A stretch of 64,000 nucleotides of DNA, from assembly GCA_963813975.1 (NCBI GenBank), contig CAWFAP010000001.1, positions 744,001 through 808,000 on the forward strand, in the 5' to 3' direction. The number at the start of each line of letters is the position of its first letter. Position 1 is the first letter of the stretch. The notes under the pieces are model-generated. The model was not told the origin of the DNA and searched no databases. It saw nothing but the letters and a program-made list of their open reading frames with translations. Below, one piece after another: positions 54,654 to 62,794 of the stretch. The position numbers were made by a program, and so were the translations under genes. Source of the DNA: RYN-230 sp963813975. Lineage in GTDB: Bacteria; Actinomycetota; Actinomycetes; Streptosporangiales; Streptosporangiaceae.

Positions 54654-56147
54654 ATGACAGCATTGGCAGACCAGTTGACCGGAACCCGTGTACCCGACCC
54701 AGATGAGCAGGCGATGACCCTTCCGAGCGAGCTACCCCAGGAGCCCCCCGCCGGGGCTGGCGAGCGGCACGCGGACGCGGGCGCGTTGGACCTGTCGGAA
54801 CGCCACGCGCTGCGCCGGGTGTCCGGGTTGTCCACCGAGCTCGAGGACGTCACCGAGGTCGAGTACCGCACGCTGCGGCTGGAGCGGGTCATCCTGGTCG
54901 GCGTGTGGACCGAGGGGACGCTGGCTGACGCGGAAAACTCGCTGCGCGAGCTCTCCCGGCTGGCCGAGACGGCCGGCTCGGTGATCCTGGACGGCCTGGT
55001 GCAGCGCCGCGGCCGGCCCGACGCGGCGACCTATATCGGCGCGGGCAAGGCCGCCGAGGTCGCGGCCCTGGTCGCCGCGACCGGCGCTGACACCGTAATC
55101 TGCGACGGCGAGCTGACCCCCAGCCAGCTGCGCCGGCTCGAAGGCGTGGTGAAGGCGAAGGTCATCGACCGGACCGCCCTCATCCTGGACATTTTCGCCC
55201 AGCACGCCCGGAGCAAGGAGGGCAAGGCCCAGGTCGAGCTGGCCCAGCTCGAGTACCTGCTGCCCCGGCTGCGCGGCTGGGGCGAGTCGCTGTCCCGGCA
55301 GGCCGGTGGCCGGGTGGCCGGCGGTGGCGGCATCGGCACCAGGGGCCCAGGCGAGACGAAGATCGAGACGGACCGGCGGCGGATCAGGACCCGCACCACC
55401 CGGCTGCGCCGCCAGCTGGCCGAGATGTCGGTCGGCCGGCAGGTGCAGCGGCACCAGCGGCGCGGCCACGCGGTCCCGGCGGTGGCCATCGCGGGCTACA
55501 CCAACGCGGGCAAGTCCAGCCTGCTCAACCGGCTGACCGGCGCCGGGGTGCTGGTCGATGACTCGCTGTTCGCGACGCTGGACCCGTCGGTCCGCCGGGC
55601 CCGGACACCGTCCGGCCGCTGGTTCACGCTGACCGACACCGTCGGGTTCGTCCGCCACCTCCCGCACCAGCTGGTCGAGGCGTTCCGGTCCACCCTGGAG
55701 GAGGTCGCCGAGGCGGACCTGATCCTGCACGTGGTGGACGGCAGCGACGCGGATCCGCAGGCCCAGATTTCCGCCGTCCGTGAGGTCCTCGGCGAGATCG
55801 GGGCGCGTGACGTGCCGGAACTGATCGTTATCAACAAGGCCGACGCGGCCGACCCGATCGACCTGGACGCACTGCGGCGGCAGCAGCCGCGCAGCATGGT
55901 CGTGTCCGCGCGCACCGGTGAGGGGCTGGACGCGCTGGTGGAGGCGGTCGAGGCCGCGCTCCCGCAGTGGGACCGTGAAGTCAGCGCCGTCGTGCCCTAC
56001 GTGCGCGGTGACCTGGTGGCCCGGGCCCATCAGGAGGGTGAGGTACTGGCGCTGCGGCACTGCGCCGCGGGCACCGAGCTGACCGCCCGGGTCCCGCCGG
56101 GCCTCGCCGCGGAGATCGACCGCATTGCCGTTCCCGCGGGAACCTAA
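54654..56147 (+). CDS. hflX: GTPase HflX
   Basis: A ribosome-associated GTPase that splits or rescues stalled ribosomes under stress. 497 residues with N-terminal domain (ERVILVGVWTEGTLADAENS, DAATYIGAGKAAEVA), glycine-rich GRVAGGGGIGTRGPGETKIE, and G domain with G1 GYTNAGKS at 281-288, G3 DTVGFVRHLPHQLVEAF and G4 NKAD. ATG at 54654 begins MTALADQLTG. Divergent from malate synthase. Confidence 0.95.
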   Translation: MTALADQLTGTRVPDPDEQAMTLPSELPQEPPAGAGERHADAGALDLSERHALRRVSGLSTELEDVTEVEYRTLRLERVILVGVWTEGTLADAENSLRELSRLAETAGSVILDGLVQRRGRPDAATYIGAGKAAEVAALVAATGADTVICDGELTPSQLRRLEGVVKAKVIDRTALILDIFAQHARSKEGKAQVELAQLEYLLPRLRGWGESLSRQAGGRVAGGGGIGTRGPGETKIETDRRRIRTRTTRLRRQLAEMSVGRQVQRHQRRGHAVPAVAIAGYTNAGKSSLLNRLTGAGVLVDDSLFATLDPSVRRARTPSGRWFTLTDTVGFVRHLPHQLVEAFRSTLEEVAEADLILHVVDGSDADPQAQISAVREVLGEIGARDVPELIVINKADAADPIDLDALRRQQPRSMVVSARTGEGLDALVEAVEAALPQWDREVSAVVPYVRGDLVARAHQEGEVLALRHCAAGTELTARVPPGLAAEIDRIAVPAGT

Positions 56148-56361
56148 CCGGGCGCGGCAACTGGCCCGTTCGTGGGAAGCTGGCCGGGCCGACGAGAACG
56201 CCACCAGGAAGGGGCGGTCAATTTCTCCCGGTGGCCTTATCCGGTAAACCAGACCACGCATCCCCGCGGACACGCAGTGCAGCCAAGACGGGCCCGACCA
56301 GCACAGACAGTGAGATTACCGGAAAGGACGGCAATTTCCGTCCTGCCTTCTTCGTGAACTG

Positions 56362-56371
56362 CCTGTACAGG
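56362..56371. promoter_or_regulatory. Palindrome CCTGTACAGG in the hflX-hutI gap
   Basis: A perfect 10-bp palindrome, followed within seven bases by a partial CCTGTA repeat, in the otherwise featureless 437-bp spacer 56148-56584. It may belong to the hutI promoter; support is weak. Confidence 0.3.
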
Positions 56372-56584
56372 GACCCTGTAGTGCAATACCGTAACTGAAC
56401 CGATATGTTGGTTGCCGCATCCCGCAGCGCCGCGGTCGGTCGCTCTGGAACCCGCGTTTTACCGGGTGCCTGGCGGGGGGCCATCAGTAGTACGGACGAG
56501 CTATGGCAGGTGACCGCGCATGACGCAGGCACGCCCCGTCTGGCACGCCCCCCTCCGGCCTCTGCTGTGTGCGCGGCCGGGGGC

Positions 56585-57805
56585 ATGCCGGTGACCGTCC
56601 GCCTGCTGACCAACATCGGCCGCCTCTGGACCGGATCCGAGGTCTGGAGCAACGCGGCCATCCTCACCCACAACGACCGCATCGCGTGGGTGGGCCGGGC
56701 CTCGGAGCTCCCGGAGAGCCTGCCCGGCGTGGTCGAAGACATCGTCAACGTCAACTCGGTGGAGAACCTGGGCGGCGGGCTGGTCACCCCGGGCCTGATC
56801 GACGCGCACACCCACCCGGTCTACGCGGGCAACCGCTGGGCGGAGCTGGCCATGCGGTCGGGTGGCTCCTCGGCCGGCGAGATCGCGGCGGCCGGCGGCG
56901 GGATGGCATCCACGGTCACGGTGACCCGCGGCACCGACCCCTGGACCCTGTGCAACGGCGTCCGCGAGCGGCTCGGTGAGTGGCTGCGGTTCGGGACCAC
57001 CACGATCGAGGCCAAGACCGGGTACCACCTCACCCGCGACGGCGAGCTCGCCGACGTGCGGATGCTCCGGTCACTCGAAGGCGAGCCCGGCATGCCGCGG
57101 GTGCACGTGACCTTCCTGGCCGCGCACGCGGTGCCGCCGGAGTACTTCGGCCGCCGGAACGACTACATCGACGCCGTGGGCACCTGGTGCTCGGACGCGG
57201 CCGCGGTCGGCGCGGACAGCGTGGACGTCTACTGCGAGGAAGGCCGCTTCACCGAGCGGGAAGCCCGCTGGATCCTCAGCGCGGGCCGGGCGGCCGGCCT
57301 GCTGCCCCGGGTGCACGCCTGCGGGGAGAGCCGGACCGGCGCGGCCCGGCTGGCCGCCGAACTCGGCTGCGCGTCCGCGGACGTCCTGCACGAGGCCAGT
57401 GACGAGGACGTGGCGGCCCTGGCCCAGGCCGGGGTGGCCGCGGTGGTCTGCCCGGGCACCGCCCTGCAGACCGGCAAGAACCCGCCGGTGCGCGCGCTCC
57501 TGGACAAGGGCGTGGCGGTGGCGCTCGGCTCGGACCACACGCCGGGCGGCAACGGGATCACGTCGATGCCGCTGGTGATCTCGCTGGCCGTGTCGCAGTT
57601 CGGGCTCAGCGTGACCGAGGCCCTGCGGGCCGCCACGCTGGGCGGGGCCCAGGCACTGCGGGCTCCGGACCGGGGCGCAATGGTCCGCGGGCGCCTGGCC
57701 GACATCGTGCTCTGGGACGCCGACCACGAGGGTGCGTTCGCCTGGTCCTACGGGCTCAAGCCGAGCCGGGTGTGGCTCGGCGGGGCGCCGGTGGCCGCCA
57801 GCTGA
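56585..57805 (+). CDS. hutI: Imidazolonepropionase
   Basis: The third step of histidine degradation, hydrolysing imidazolone-5-propionate to N-formimino-glutamate. An amidohydrolase of 406 residues: metal ligands in DAHTHPVYAGNR (His75, His77), KTGYHLTRDGEL, VHVTFLAAHAVPPEY, HACGESRTG, and the metal Asp in ALGSDHTPGG. ATG at 56585 (MPVTVRLLTN) is preferred; the frame stays open upstream to 56405 but the added 60 residues look non-coding. No other hut genes lie nearby. Confidence 0.92.
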   Translation: MPVTVRLLTNIGRLWTGSEVWSNAAILTHNDRIAWVGRASELPESLPGVVEDIVNVNSVENLGGGLVTPGLIDAHTHPVYAGNRWAELAMRSGGSSAGEIAAAGGGMASTVTVTRGTDPWTLCNGVRERLGEWLRFGTTTIEAKTGYHLTRDGELADVRMLRSLEGEPGMPRVHVTFLAAHAVPPEYFGRRNDYIDAVGTWCSDAAAVGADSVDVYCEEGRFTEREARWILSAGRAAGLLPRVHACGESRTGAARLAAELGCASADVLHEASDEDVAALAQAGVAAVVCPGTALQTGKNPPVRALLDKGVAVALGSDHTPGGNGITSMPLVISLAVSQFGLSVTEALRAATLGGAQALRAPDRGAMVRGRLADIVLWDADHEGAFAWSYGLKPSRVWLGGAPVAAS

Positions 57806-57894
57806 GCTGAGCCCCCGCCCGCAGCTTCAGCGGGGCCCGGCTCCGCACGGCCACTCTGGCCAGCCCACGGCCCGCCGTATGGCATGCTGCCGCT

Positions 57895-58869
57895 ATGCCT
57901 TCCGCTGCTCCTGTCTCACCCGCGGACATCGCCGGCGTCAGCGTGGTCGTGGGAGAAGAGGACCTTCTGGTCGAGCGGGCGGTGGCGCGCCTGGTCCAGG
58001 CCGCAGGGCCGGCCGACGACGTCCGCCACGTACAGGCCGCCGGGCTGCGGCCGGGTGAGCTGGCCTCGCTGACCGCGCCTTCCCTGTTCGGCGGCGGGTG
58101 CGTCATCGTGCTGCACGGTACCGCCGACGCGGCCAAGAACGTCGCCGACGAGATCGCCAGCCTCGCGGGCGACCCGCCGCCGGAGACCGTCCTGGTGCTC
58201 ACCCATACCGGCGGGGCCAAGGGGAAGACCCTGCTCGCCGCGCTGGGCCAGCTGGGCGCCCGGATCGTCGAGTGCCCGAAGGTGACCCGGATGGGCGAGC
58301 GGATGCAGTTCATCCGCGGCGAGTTCCGCCAGGCGGGGCGGACGATCGAGGAAAGCGGTGTGCGGGCCCTGCTCGACGCGCTGGGCAACGACCTGCGTGA
58401 GCTCGCCGCCGCGTGCGCGCAACTGGCCGCGGACACCACCGGGGTCGTCGACCAGGCCGTGGTGGCCCGGTACTACCGGGGCCGGGCCGAGGCGAGCGGC
58501 TTCACCGTGGCCGACCGGGCCGTGGAGGGACGCCTGGGGGAGGCGCTGGAGCTGCTGCGCTGGGCCCTGGCGGTCGGGGTGTCACCCGTGCTCATCACCA
58601 GCGGCCTGGCCCAGGGGGTGCGCCTGCTGGGCCGGGTGGGCAGTGCCCCGAAGGGCCAGCCGGACGCGGCCGTGGCCGCCGGGGCCGGCATGCCCCCCTG
58701 GAAGGTGGACCGGGTCCGGCAGCAGCTGCGGGGCTGGACCCCCGAGGGGGTGGGCCGCGCCCTGGCCGTGGTGGCGCGGGCCGATGCCCAGGTCAAGGGC
58801 GAAGGAACGAGCGCGGGCTACGCCCTCGAAGTGGCCATCCGCGACATCGTGGCCTGCCGGGCCCGCTAA
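57895..58869 (+). CDS. holA: DNA polymerase III subunit delta
   Basis: The clamp-loader subunit that opens the sliding clamp. 324 residues with the divergent AAA+ fold: SVVVGEEDLLVERAVARLVQ, LTAPSLFGGGCVIVLHGTAD, EFRQAGRTIEESGVRALLDALGN-like segment, RWALAVGVSPVLITSGLAQG and a C-terminal collar segment. ATG at 57895. In actinomycetes holA typically neighbours rpsT and lepA, as here; it is convergent with rpsT. Confidence 0.93.
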   Translation: MPSAAPVSPADIAGVSVVVGEEDLLVERAVARLVQAAGPADDVRHVQAAGLRPGELASLTAPSLFGGGCVIVLHGTADAAKNVADEIASLAGDPPPETVLVLTHTGGAKGKTLLAALGQLGARIVECPKVTRMGERMQFIRGEFRQAGRTIEESGVRALLDALGNDLRELAAACAQLAADTTGVVDQAVVARYYRGRAEASGFTVADRAVEGRLGEALELLRWALAVGVSPVLITSGLAQGVRLLGRVGSAPKGQPDAAVAAGAGMPPWKVDRVRQQLRGWTPEGVGRALAVVARADAQVKGEGTSAGYALEVAIRDIVACRAR

Positions 58870-58902
58870 GGCCGGGAGTCCGGGGTCGTCCCCCGGCCTA
58901 GC
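58865..58902. terminator. Bidirectional terminator between holA and rpsT
   Basis: An 11-pair stem with one bulged A (58865-58876 with 58892-58902) overlaps the holA stop and ends six bases before the rpsT stop on the other strand. Symmetric and very GC-rich, without a T tract. Confidence 0.6.
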
Positions 58903-58908
58903 GGAGCT

Positions 58909-59181
58909 TCAGGCCGCGTTCTGCAGCTCGGCGCAGCGATGGGCGATGGCCGACTTGCGGTTGGCGGCCTGGTTCTTGTGGATCACGCCCTTGCTGGCCG
59001 CCTTGTCCAGGTTGCGGCAGGCGTCCCGCATGAGCCCGGTGGCCGTCTCCACGTCGCCGGCGTCGGCCGCCTCGCGGAACTTGCGCACCGAGGTCTTCAG
59101 GGAGGACTTGACCGCCTTGTTGCGCTGGCGGTGCTTCTCGTTCTGCTTATTGCGCTTGATCTGGGACTTAATGTTCGCCAC
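58909..59181 (-). CDS. rpsT: 30S ribosomal protein S20
   Basis: A 90-residue basic helical protein that binds 16S rRNA. It starts MANIKSQIKRNKQNEKHRQR and ends with KNQAANRKSAIAHRCAEL, the typical S20 pattern and length. Divergent from lepA, with a 250-bp promoter region containing no gene. Confidence 0.97.
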   Translation of the reverse strand: MANIKSQIKRNKQNEKHRQRNKAVKSSLKTSVRKFREAADAGDVETATGLMRDACRNLDKAASKGVIHKNQAANRKSAIAHRCAELQNAA

Positions 59182-59431
59182 GCGGAAGCCTCACTCGGGA
59201 TACTGGGTCTGGTGCCGGGCGTAGGTCGCGCCCGGCCGCGCCGCGCGGCGGCAGCATAATGCGGCGCTAGGTGCAGCGGCGGCAGCGGTTACGCTCCGAC
59301 GAGGCAGGATAGCCTATCGGGCAGCGCGGCTCAAAACTGGTCCGGCGCCGGCGGAGCCGGGGGCCGGGGCATCAGCGTCCGCATGACACCATGAAGGTTA
59401 CCGGCCCCGACCATGAACCAGGCGGATTTCT

Positions 59432-61345
59432 GTGCCAGCAGTGCCCGAGCAGGTCCTTCCGGATGGTGCGCAGCCCGCGACCAGCCCCGGTCATACCGGC
59501 ATGGGCATTATCAGGAACTTCTGCATCATCGCGCACATCGACCACGGCAAGTCCACGCTCGCGGACCGCATGCTGCAGCTCACCGGCGTCGTGAATGACC
59601 GCCAGATGCGGGCCCAGTACCTGGACCGGATGGACATCGAGCGCGAGCGGGGCATCACCATCAAGAGCCAGGCCGTCCGGCTGCCCTGGACCGGCACCGA
59701 CGGCCGCCCCTACGTGCTCAACCTCATCGACACCCCGGGCCACGTGGACTTCACGTACGAGGTGTCCCGGTCGCTGGCCGCGTGCGAGGGCGCCATCCTG
59801 CTGGTCGACGCGGCCCAGGGCATCGAGGCGCAGACCCTCGCGAACCTGTACCTGGCCCTCGAGGCTGACCTGCACCTGATCCCGGTGCTGAACAAGATCG
59901 ACCTGCCCGCCGCCCAGCCCGACCTGTACGCGGAGGAACTGGCCAGCATCATCGGCTGCGCCCCCAGCGACGTGCTCCGCGTCTCGGCCAAGACCGGGGA
60001 GGGGGTGACGGAACTGCTCAACGCCGTGGTGCAGCAGGTCCCCCCGCCGTCCGGCCAGCCGGACGGCCCGGCCCGGGCCCTCATCTTCGATTCGGTCTAT
60101 GACTCCTACCGGGGCGTGGTCACCTATGTGCGGGTGATGGACGGCCGCCTGACCCGGCGGGAGAAGAGCCTCATGATGTCAACCGGGTCGGCGCACGACA
60201 CGCTCGAGGTGGGCGTGATCTCCCCCGAGCCGGTGCCGTCGGAGAGCCTGGGCGCGGGCGAGGTGGGCTACCTCATCACCGGGGTCAAGGATGTCCGGCA
60301 GGCCCGGGTCGGCGACACCGTGACCAGCGCCGCGCGTCCCGCGGCCGAGCCGCTGCCCGGATACGACCACCCCCGGCCGATGGTGTTCTCCGGCCTGTAC
60401 CCGCTGGACGGCGACGACTACCCGGAACTGCGTGACGCCCTCGACAAGCTGCGGCTGAACGACGCGGCGCTGGTTTACGAGCCGGAAACGTCCACCGCGC
60501 TCGGCTTCGGCTTCCGGTGCGGGTTCCTCGGGCTGCTGCACATGGAGATCGTCCGGGAGCGGCTGGAGCGGGAGTTTGATCTGTCCCTCATCTCCACCGC
60601 GCCCAACGTGGTCTACCGGGTGGTCCTGGAATCCGGTGCCGAGCTCCAGGTCACCAACCCCAGCGACTTCCCGAGCGGGACCCCGGGGTCGGCCACCCCG
60701 TCCGGGCATCCGTCCGGGGGGAAGATCGCGACGGTCTTCGAGCCCGTGGTCCGGGCGACGGTGCTGGCCCCAGCCGAGTACATCGGCACGATCATGGAGC
60801 TGTGCCAGGGCCGCCGGGGTGCCCTGCTGGGCATGGAGTACCTGTCCGCCGACCGGGTCGAGATCCGGTACACGATGCCGCTCGGGGAGATCATCTTCGA
60901 CTTCTTCGACCAGCTGAAGTCGCGGACCCGCGGTTACGCCTCGCTGGACTACGAGCCGGATGGCGAGCAGGAGGCCGACCTGGTCAAGGTGGACATCCTG
61001 CTCCAGGGGCAGCCGGTCGACGCGTTCAGCCAGATCGTGCACGACGACAAGGCGCGGGAATACGGCCTGGCCATGACCTCGCGGCTGCGCGAGCTGATCC
61101 CGCGCCAGCAGTTCGAGGTGCCGATCCAGGCCGCGATCGGGGCCAAGATCATCGCCCGGGAGAACATCCGCGCGCTGCGCAAGGACGTCCTGGCCAAGTG
61201 CTACGGCGGTGACATTACCCGCAAGCGGAAGCTGCTGGAGCGCCAGAAGGAAGGCAAGAAGCGGATGAAGACCATCGGGCGGGTCGAAGTGCCGCAGGAA
61301 GCCTTCGTGGCCGCGCTGTCCACCACGCCGGAGCGGGCGCGCTGA
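59432..61345 (+). CDS. lepA: Elongation factor 4 (LepA)
   Basis: A translational GTPase that back-translocates or remodels stalled ribosomes. 637 residues from the GTG at 59432 (MPAVPEQVLPDG, a usual actinobacterial LepA beginning). G1 AHIDHGKST, switch region DIERERGITIKSQ, G3 DTPGHVDF, G4 NKID. The LepA-specific C-terminus contains MKTIGRVEVPQEAF. A Pro/Ser/Gly insert of about 13 residues follows TNPSDFP. Confidence 0.96.
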   Translation: MPAVPEQVLPDGAQPATSPGHTGMGIIRNFCIIAHIDHGKSTLADRMLQLTGVVNDRQMRAQYLDRMDIERERGITIKSQAVRLPWTGTDGRPYVLNLIDTPGHVDFTYEVSRSLAACEGAILLVDAAQGIEAQTLANLYLALEADLHLIPVLNKIDLPAAQPDLYAEELASIIGCAPSDVLRVSAKTGEGVTELLNAVVQQVPPPSGQPDGPARALIFDSVYDSYRGVVTYVRVMDGRLTRREKSLMMSTGSAHDTLEVGVISPEPVPSESLGAGEVGYLITGVKDVRQARVGDTVTSAARPAAEPLPGYDHPRPMVFSGLYPLDGDDYPELRDALDKLRLNDAALVYEPETSTALGFGFRCGFLGLLHMEIVRERLEREFDLSLISTAPNVVYRVVLESGAELQVTNPSDFPSGTPGSATPSGHPSGGKIATVFEPVVRATVLAPAEYIGTIMELCQGRRGALLGMEYLSADRVEIRYTMPLGEIIFDFFDQLKSRTRGYASLDYEPDGEQEADLVKVDILLQGQPVDAFSQIVHDDKAREYGLAMTSRLRELIPRQQFEVPIQAAIGAKIIARENIRALRKDVLAKCYGGDITRKRKLLERQKEGKKRMKTIGRVEVPQEAFVAALSTTPERAR

Positions 61346-61371
61346 TTCCGCAGCGCGGCCCCGCTGGTACC

Positions 61372-61926
61372 TCAGCCTGGGCCGCGAAGGTGATGGAGCA
61401 TGGGGTCGGGGTGGATCACCCCGGCGTGCCCGTACATCACCGTGTGCCCCATGCTCACGGCGGCGACCCCTATGACCGCGACGACCAGCACGAACATAAT
61501 GATCGCCAGCCAGCCCAGGATCAGGCCGGTCAGGGCCAGGCCGCTGCCGTTCTCGCCGGTCCGGCGGATCTGGCTGCGGGCCATGTGCCCTAGCACGATC
61601 GCCGGGATCGCCGTTAGCCCGCCGGTGAAGAACTCCGCCACCCCGCAGGCCATCGCGGCGACGGCGAGCGGATTGGTCCGCGCGGGGACCGGCTCCGCGA
61701 ACAGGGCCATCCCGCCGCCGGGGAGTTGGCTCGTCACCTGGACCAGGTCGCCGTGGGTGCGCGCGGTGTAGACCCGGTGCAGGTGATAGTCATGCTCGTC
61801 TTTGGTGAGCCGGCCGGTGGCGAATCCCGACTTCAGCACTTCGGCCGCACGATCCCGGTCCTCGTCAGAGGCCAGCATCGCTGCGTGCCCGTACGCCGGA
61901 ACCCCGTATCCAGGCCAGCTTGTCAT
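61372..61926 (-). CDS. DUF1707/DUF4190 membrane protein
   Basis: A 184-residue protein. The N-terminal DUF1707 domain (LASDEDRDRAAEVLKSGFAT, GRLTKDEHDYHLHRVYTART) is followed by two hydrophobic segments of DUF4190 type (AMACGVAEFFTGGLTAIPAI, ALTGLILGWLAIIMFVLVVA). The C-terminus is His/Met-rich (MGHTVMYGHAGVIHPDPMLH). ATG at 61926 with GGGAGG five bases upstream. Function unknown. Convergent with lepA; divergent from the MOSC gene. Confidence 0.85.
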   Translation of the reverse strand: MTSWPGYGVPAYGHAAMLASDEDRDRAAEVLKSGFATGRLTKDEHDYHLHRVYTARTHGDLVQVTSQLPGGGMALFAEPVPARTNPLAVAAMACGVAEFFTGGLTAIPAIVLGHMARSQIRRTGENGSGLALTGLILGWLAIIMFVLVVAVIGVAAVSMGHTVMYGHAGVIHPDPMLHHLRGPG

Positions 61927-62054
61927 GGACGCCTCCCACCCGAGTGGCTCGGTCCCAGGATAACCGCGCGCGGGGTAGTTCGGGCCAGCGGCAGGACCGG
62001 CGGGCAGCCAGAAACCGGTTCGCCCGGCACGGTGGCGTCGCATACCGTGCTGGG

Positions 62055-62792
62055 GTGGCGAGCGCGCAGGTGATCTCAGTGAACGTCGGCCGTGGCCGGC
62101 GCGCCGGGTGGGCGGGCCGGATCGGGCGGTCCGCGATCGACAAGCGGCCCTGCCGCGGGGCGGTGACTATCGGGCGGCTCGGCGCTGATGGCGACGAGCA
62201 GGTGGACAAGAAGCACCACGGGGGGCCGTACCAGGCCGTGTACGCGTACGGGCGCGAGGACCTGGACTGGTGGACCGAGCAGCTCGGCCGGGAGCTGGGC
62301 AACGGCGTATTCGGTGAGAACATCACCACGACGGGGCTGGACGTGTCCGGGGCCTTCCTGGGCGAGACGTGGCGGCTCGGCACCGCGGTGGTCCAGATTG
62401 CTTCCGTGCGCATCCCGTGCGCCACGTTCGCGGGCTGGATGGGGGAGCGGCACTGGGTGAAGCGGTTCGCTGCGGCGGGTCGGCCCGGCGCCTACCTGCG
62501 CGTCCTTAAGGAAGGGGTCGCCGGGCCGGGCGACCCGATCGAGGTGCTCTCCTGCCCGCCGGACGGCGTGACCGTGGCCGGGGCGATGCGCGCCTACTAC
62601 GGGGATGCGGACCTGATGCGGCGGCTGCTGGGCACCCCCGGCCTCGACCCCAAGTGGGAGGATGTCGCGGTCTCGATGCTGGGCCTGCCCGTGCGGCACG
62701 AGCCAGCGCCACACGAAGCAGTGCCGCACGAAGCAGTGCCGCACGAACCAGTGCCGCACGAACCAGTGCCGCACGAACCAGCAACGGGCTGA
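62055..62792 (+). CDS. MOSC domain protein with pentapeptide-repeat tail
   Basis: A 245-residue MOSC-domain protein (YiiM-like), a family handling sulfur from molybdenum cofactor sulfurases. Features: DKKHHGGPYQAVYAYGREDL, GVFGENITTTGLDVSGAFLG, RIPCATFAGWMGERHWVKRF with the conserved Cys, and AYLRVLKEGVAGPGD. GTG at 62055 is taken as start; the frame is open earlier, but the extra residues are Arg-rich and unlike the family. The C-terminus ends in five to six copies of PHE[AP]V encoded by 15-bp tandem repeats. hemW follows after two bases. Confidence 0.88.
   Translation: MASAQVISVNVGRGRRAGWAGRIGRSAIDKRPCRGAVTIGRLGADGDEQVDKKHHGGPYQAVYAYGREDLDWWTEQLGRELGNGVFGENITTTGLDVSGAFLGETWRLGTAVVQIASVRIPCATFAGWMGERHWVKRFAAAGRPGAYLRVLKEGVAGPGDPIEVLSCPPDGVTVAGAMRAYYGDADLMRRLLGTPGLDPKWEDVAVSMLGLPVRHEPAPHEAVPHEAVPHEPVPHEPVPHEPATG
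62697..62786 (+). repeat. 15-bp tandem repeat, six units, in the MOSC gene
   Basis: Six consecutive 15-bp units beginning CACGAR; four central units are identical except for one G/C position (CACGAASCAGTGCCG). The repeat stays in frame and encodes His-Glu-Pro/Ala-Val-Pro. Copy number could vary between strains. Confidence 0.92.
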
Positions 62793-62794
62793 CC

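Noticed and set aside
62697..62786. Short tandem repeat as a CRISPR array
   Set aside because: Units are 15 bp, contiguous and without spacers, and they lie in frame inside a coding gene.
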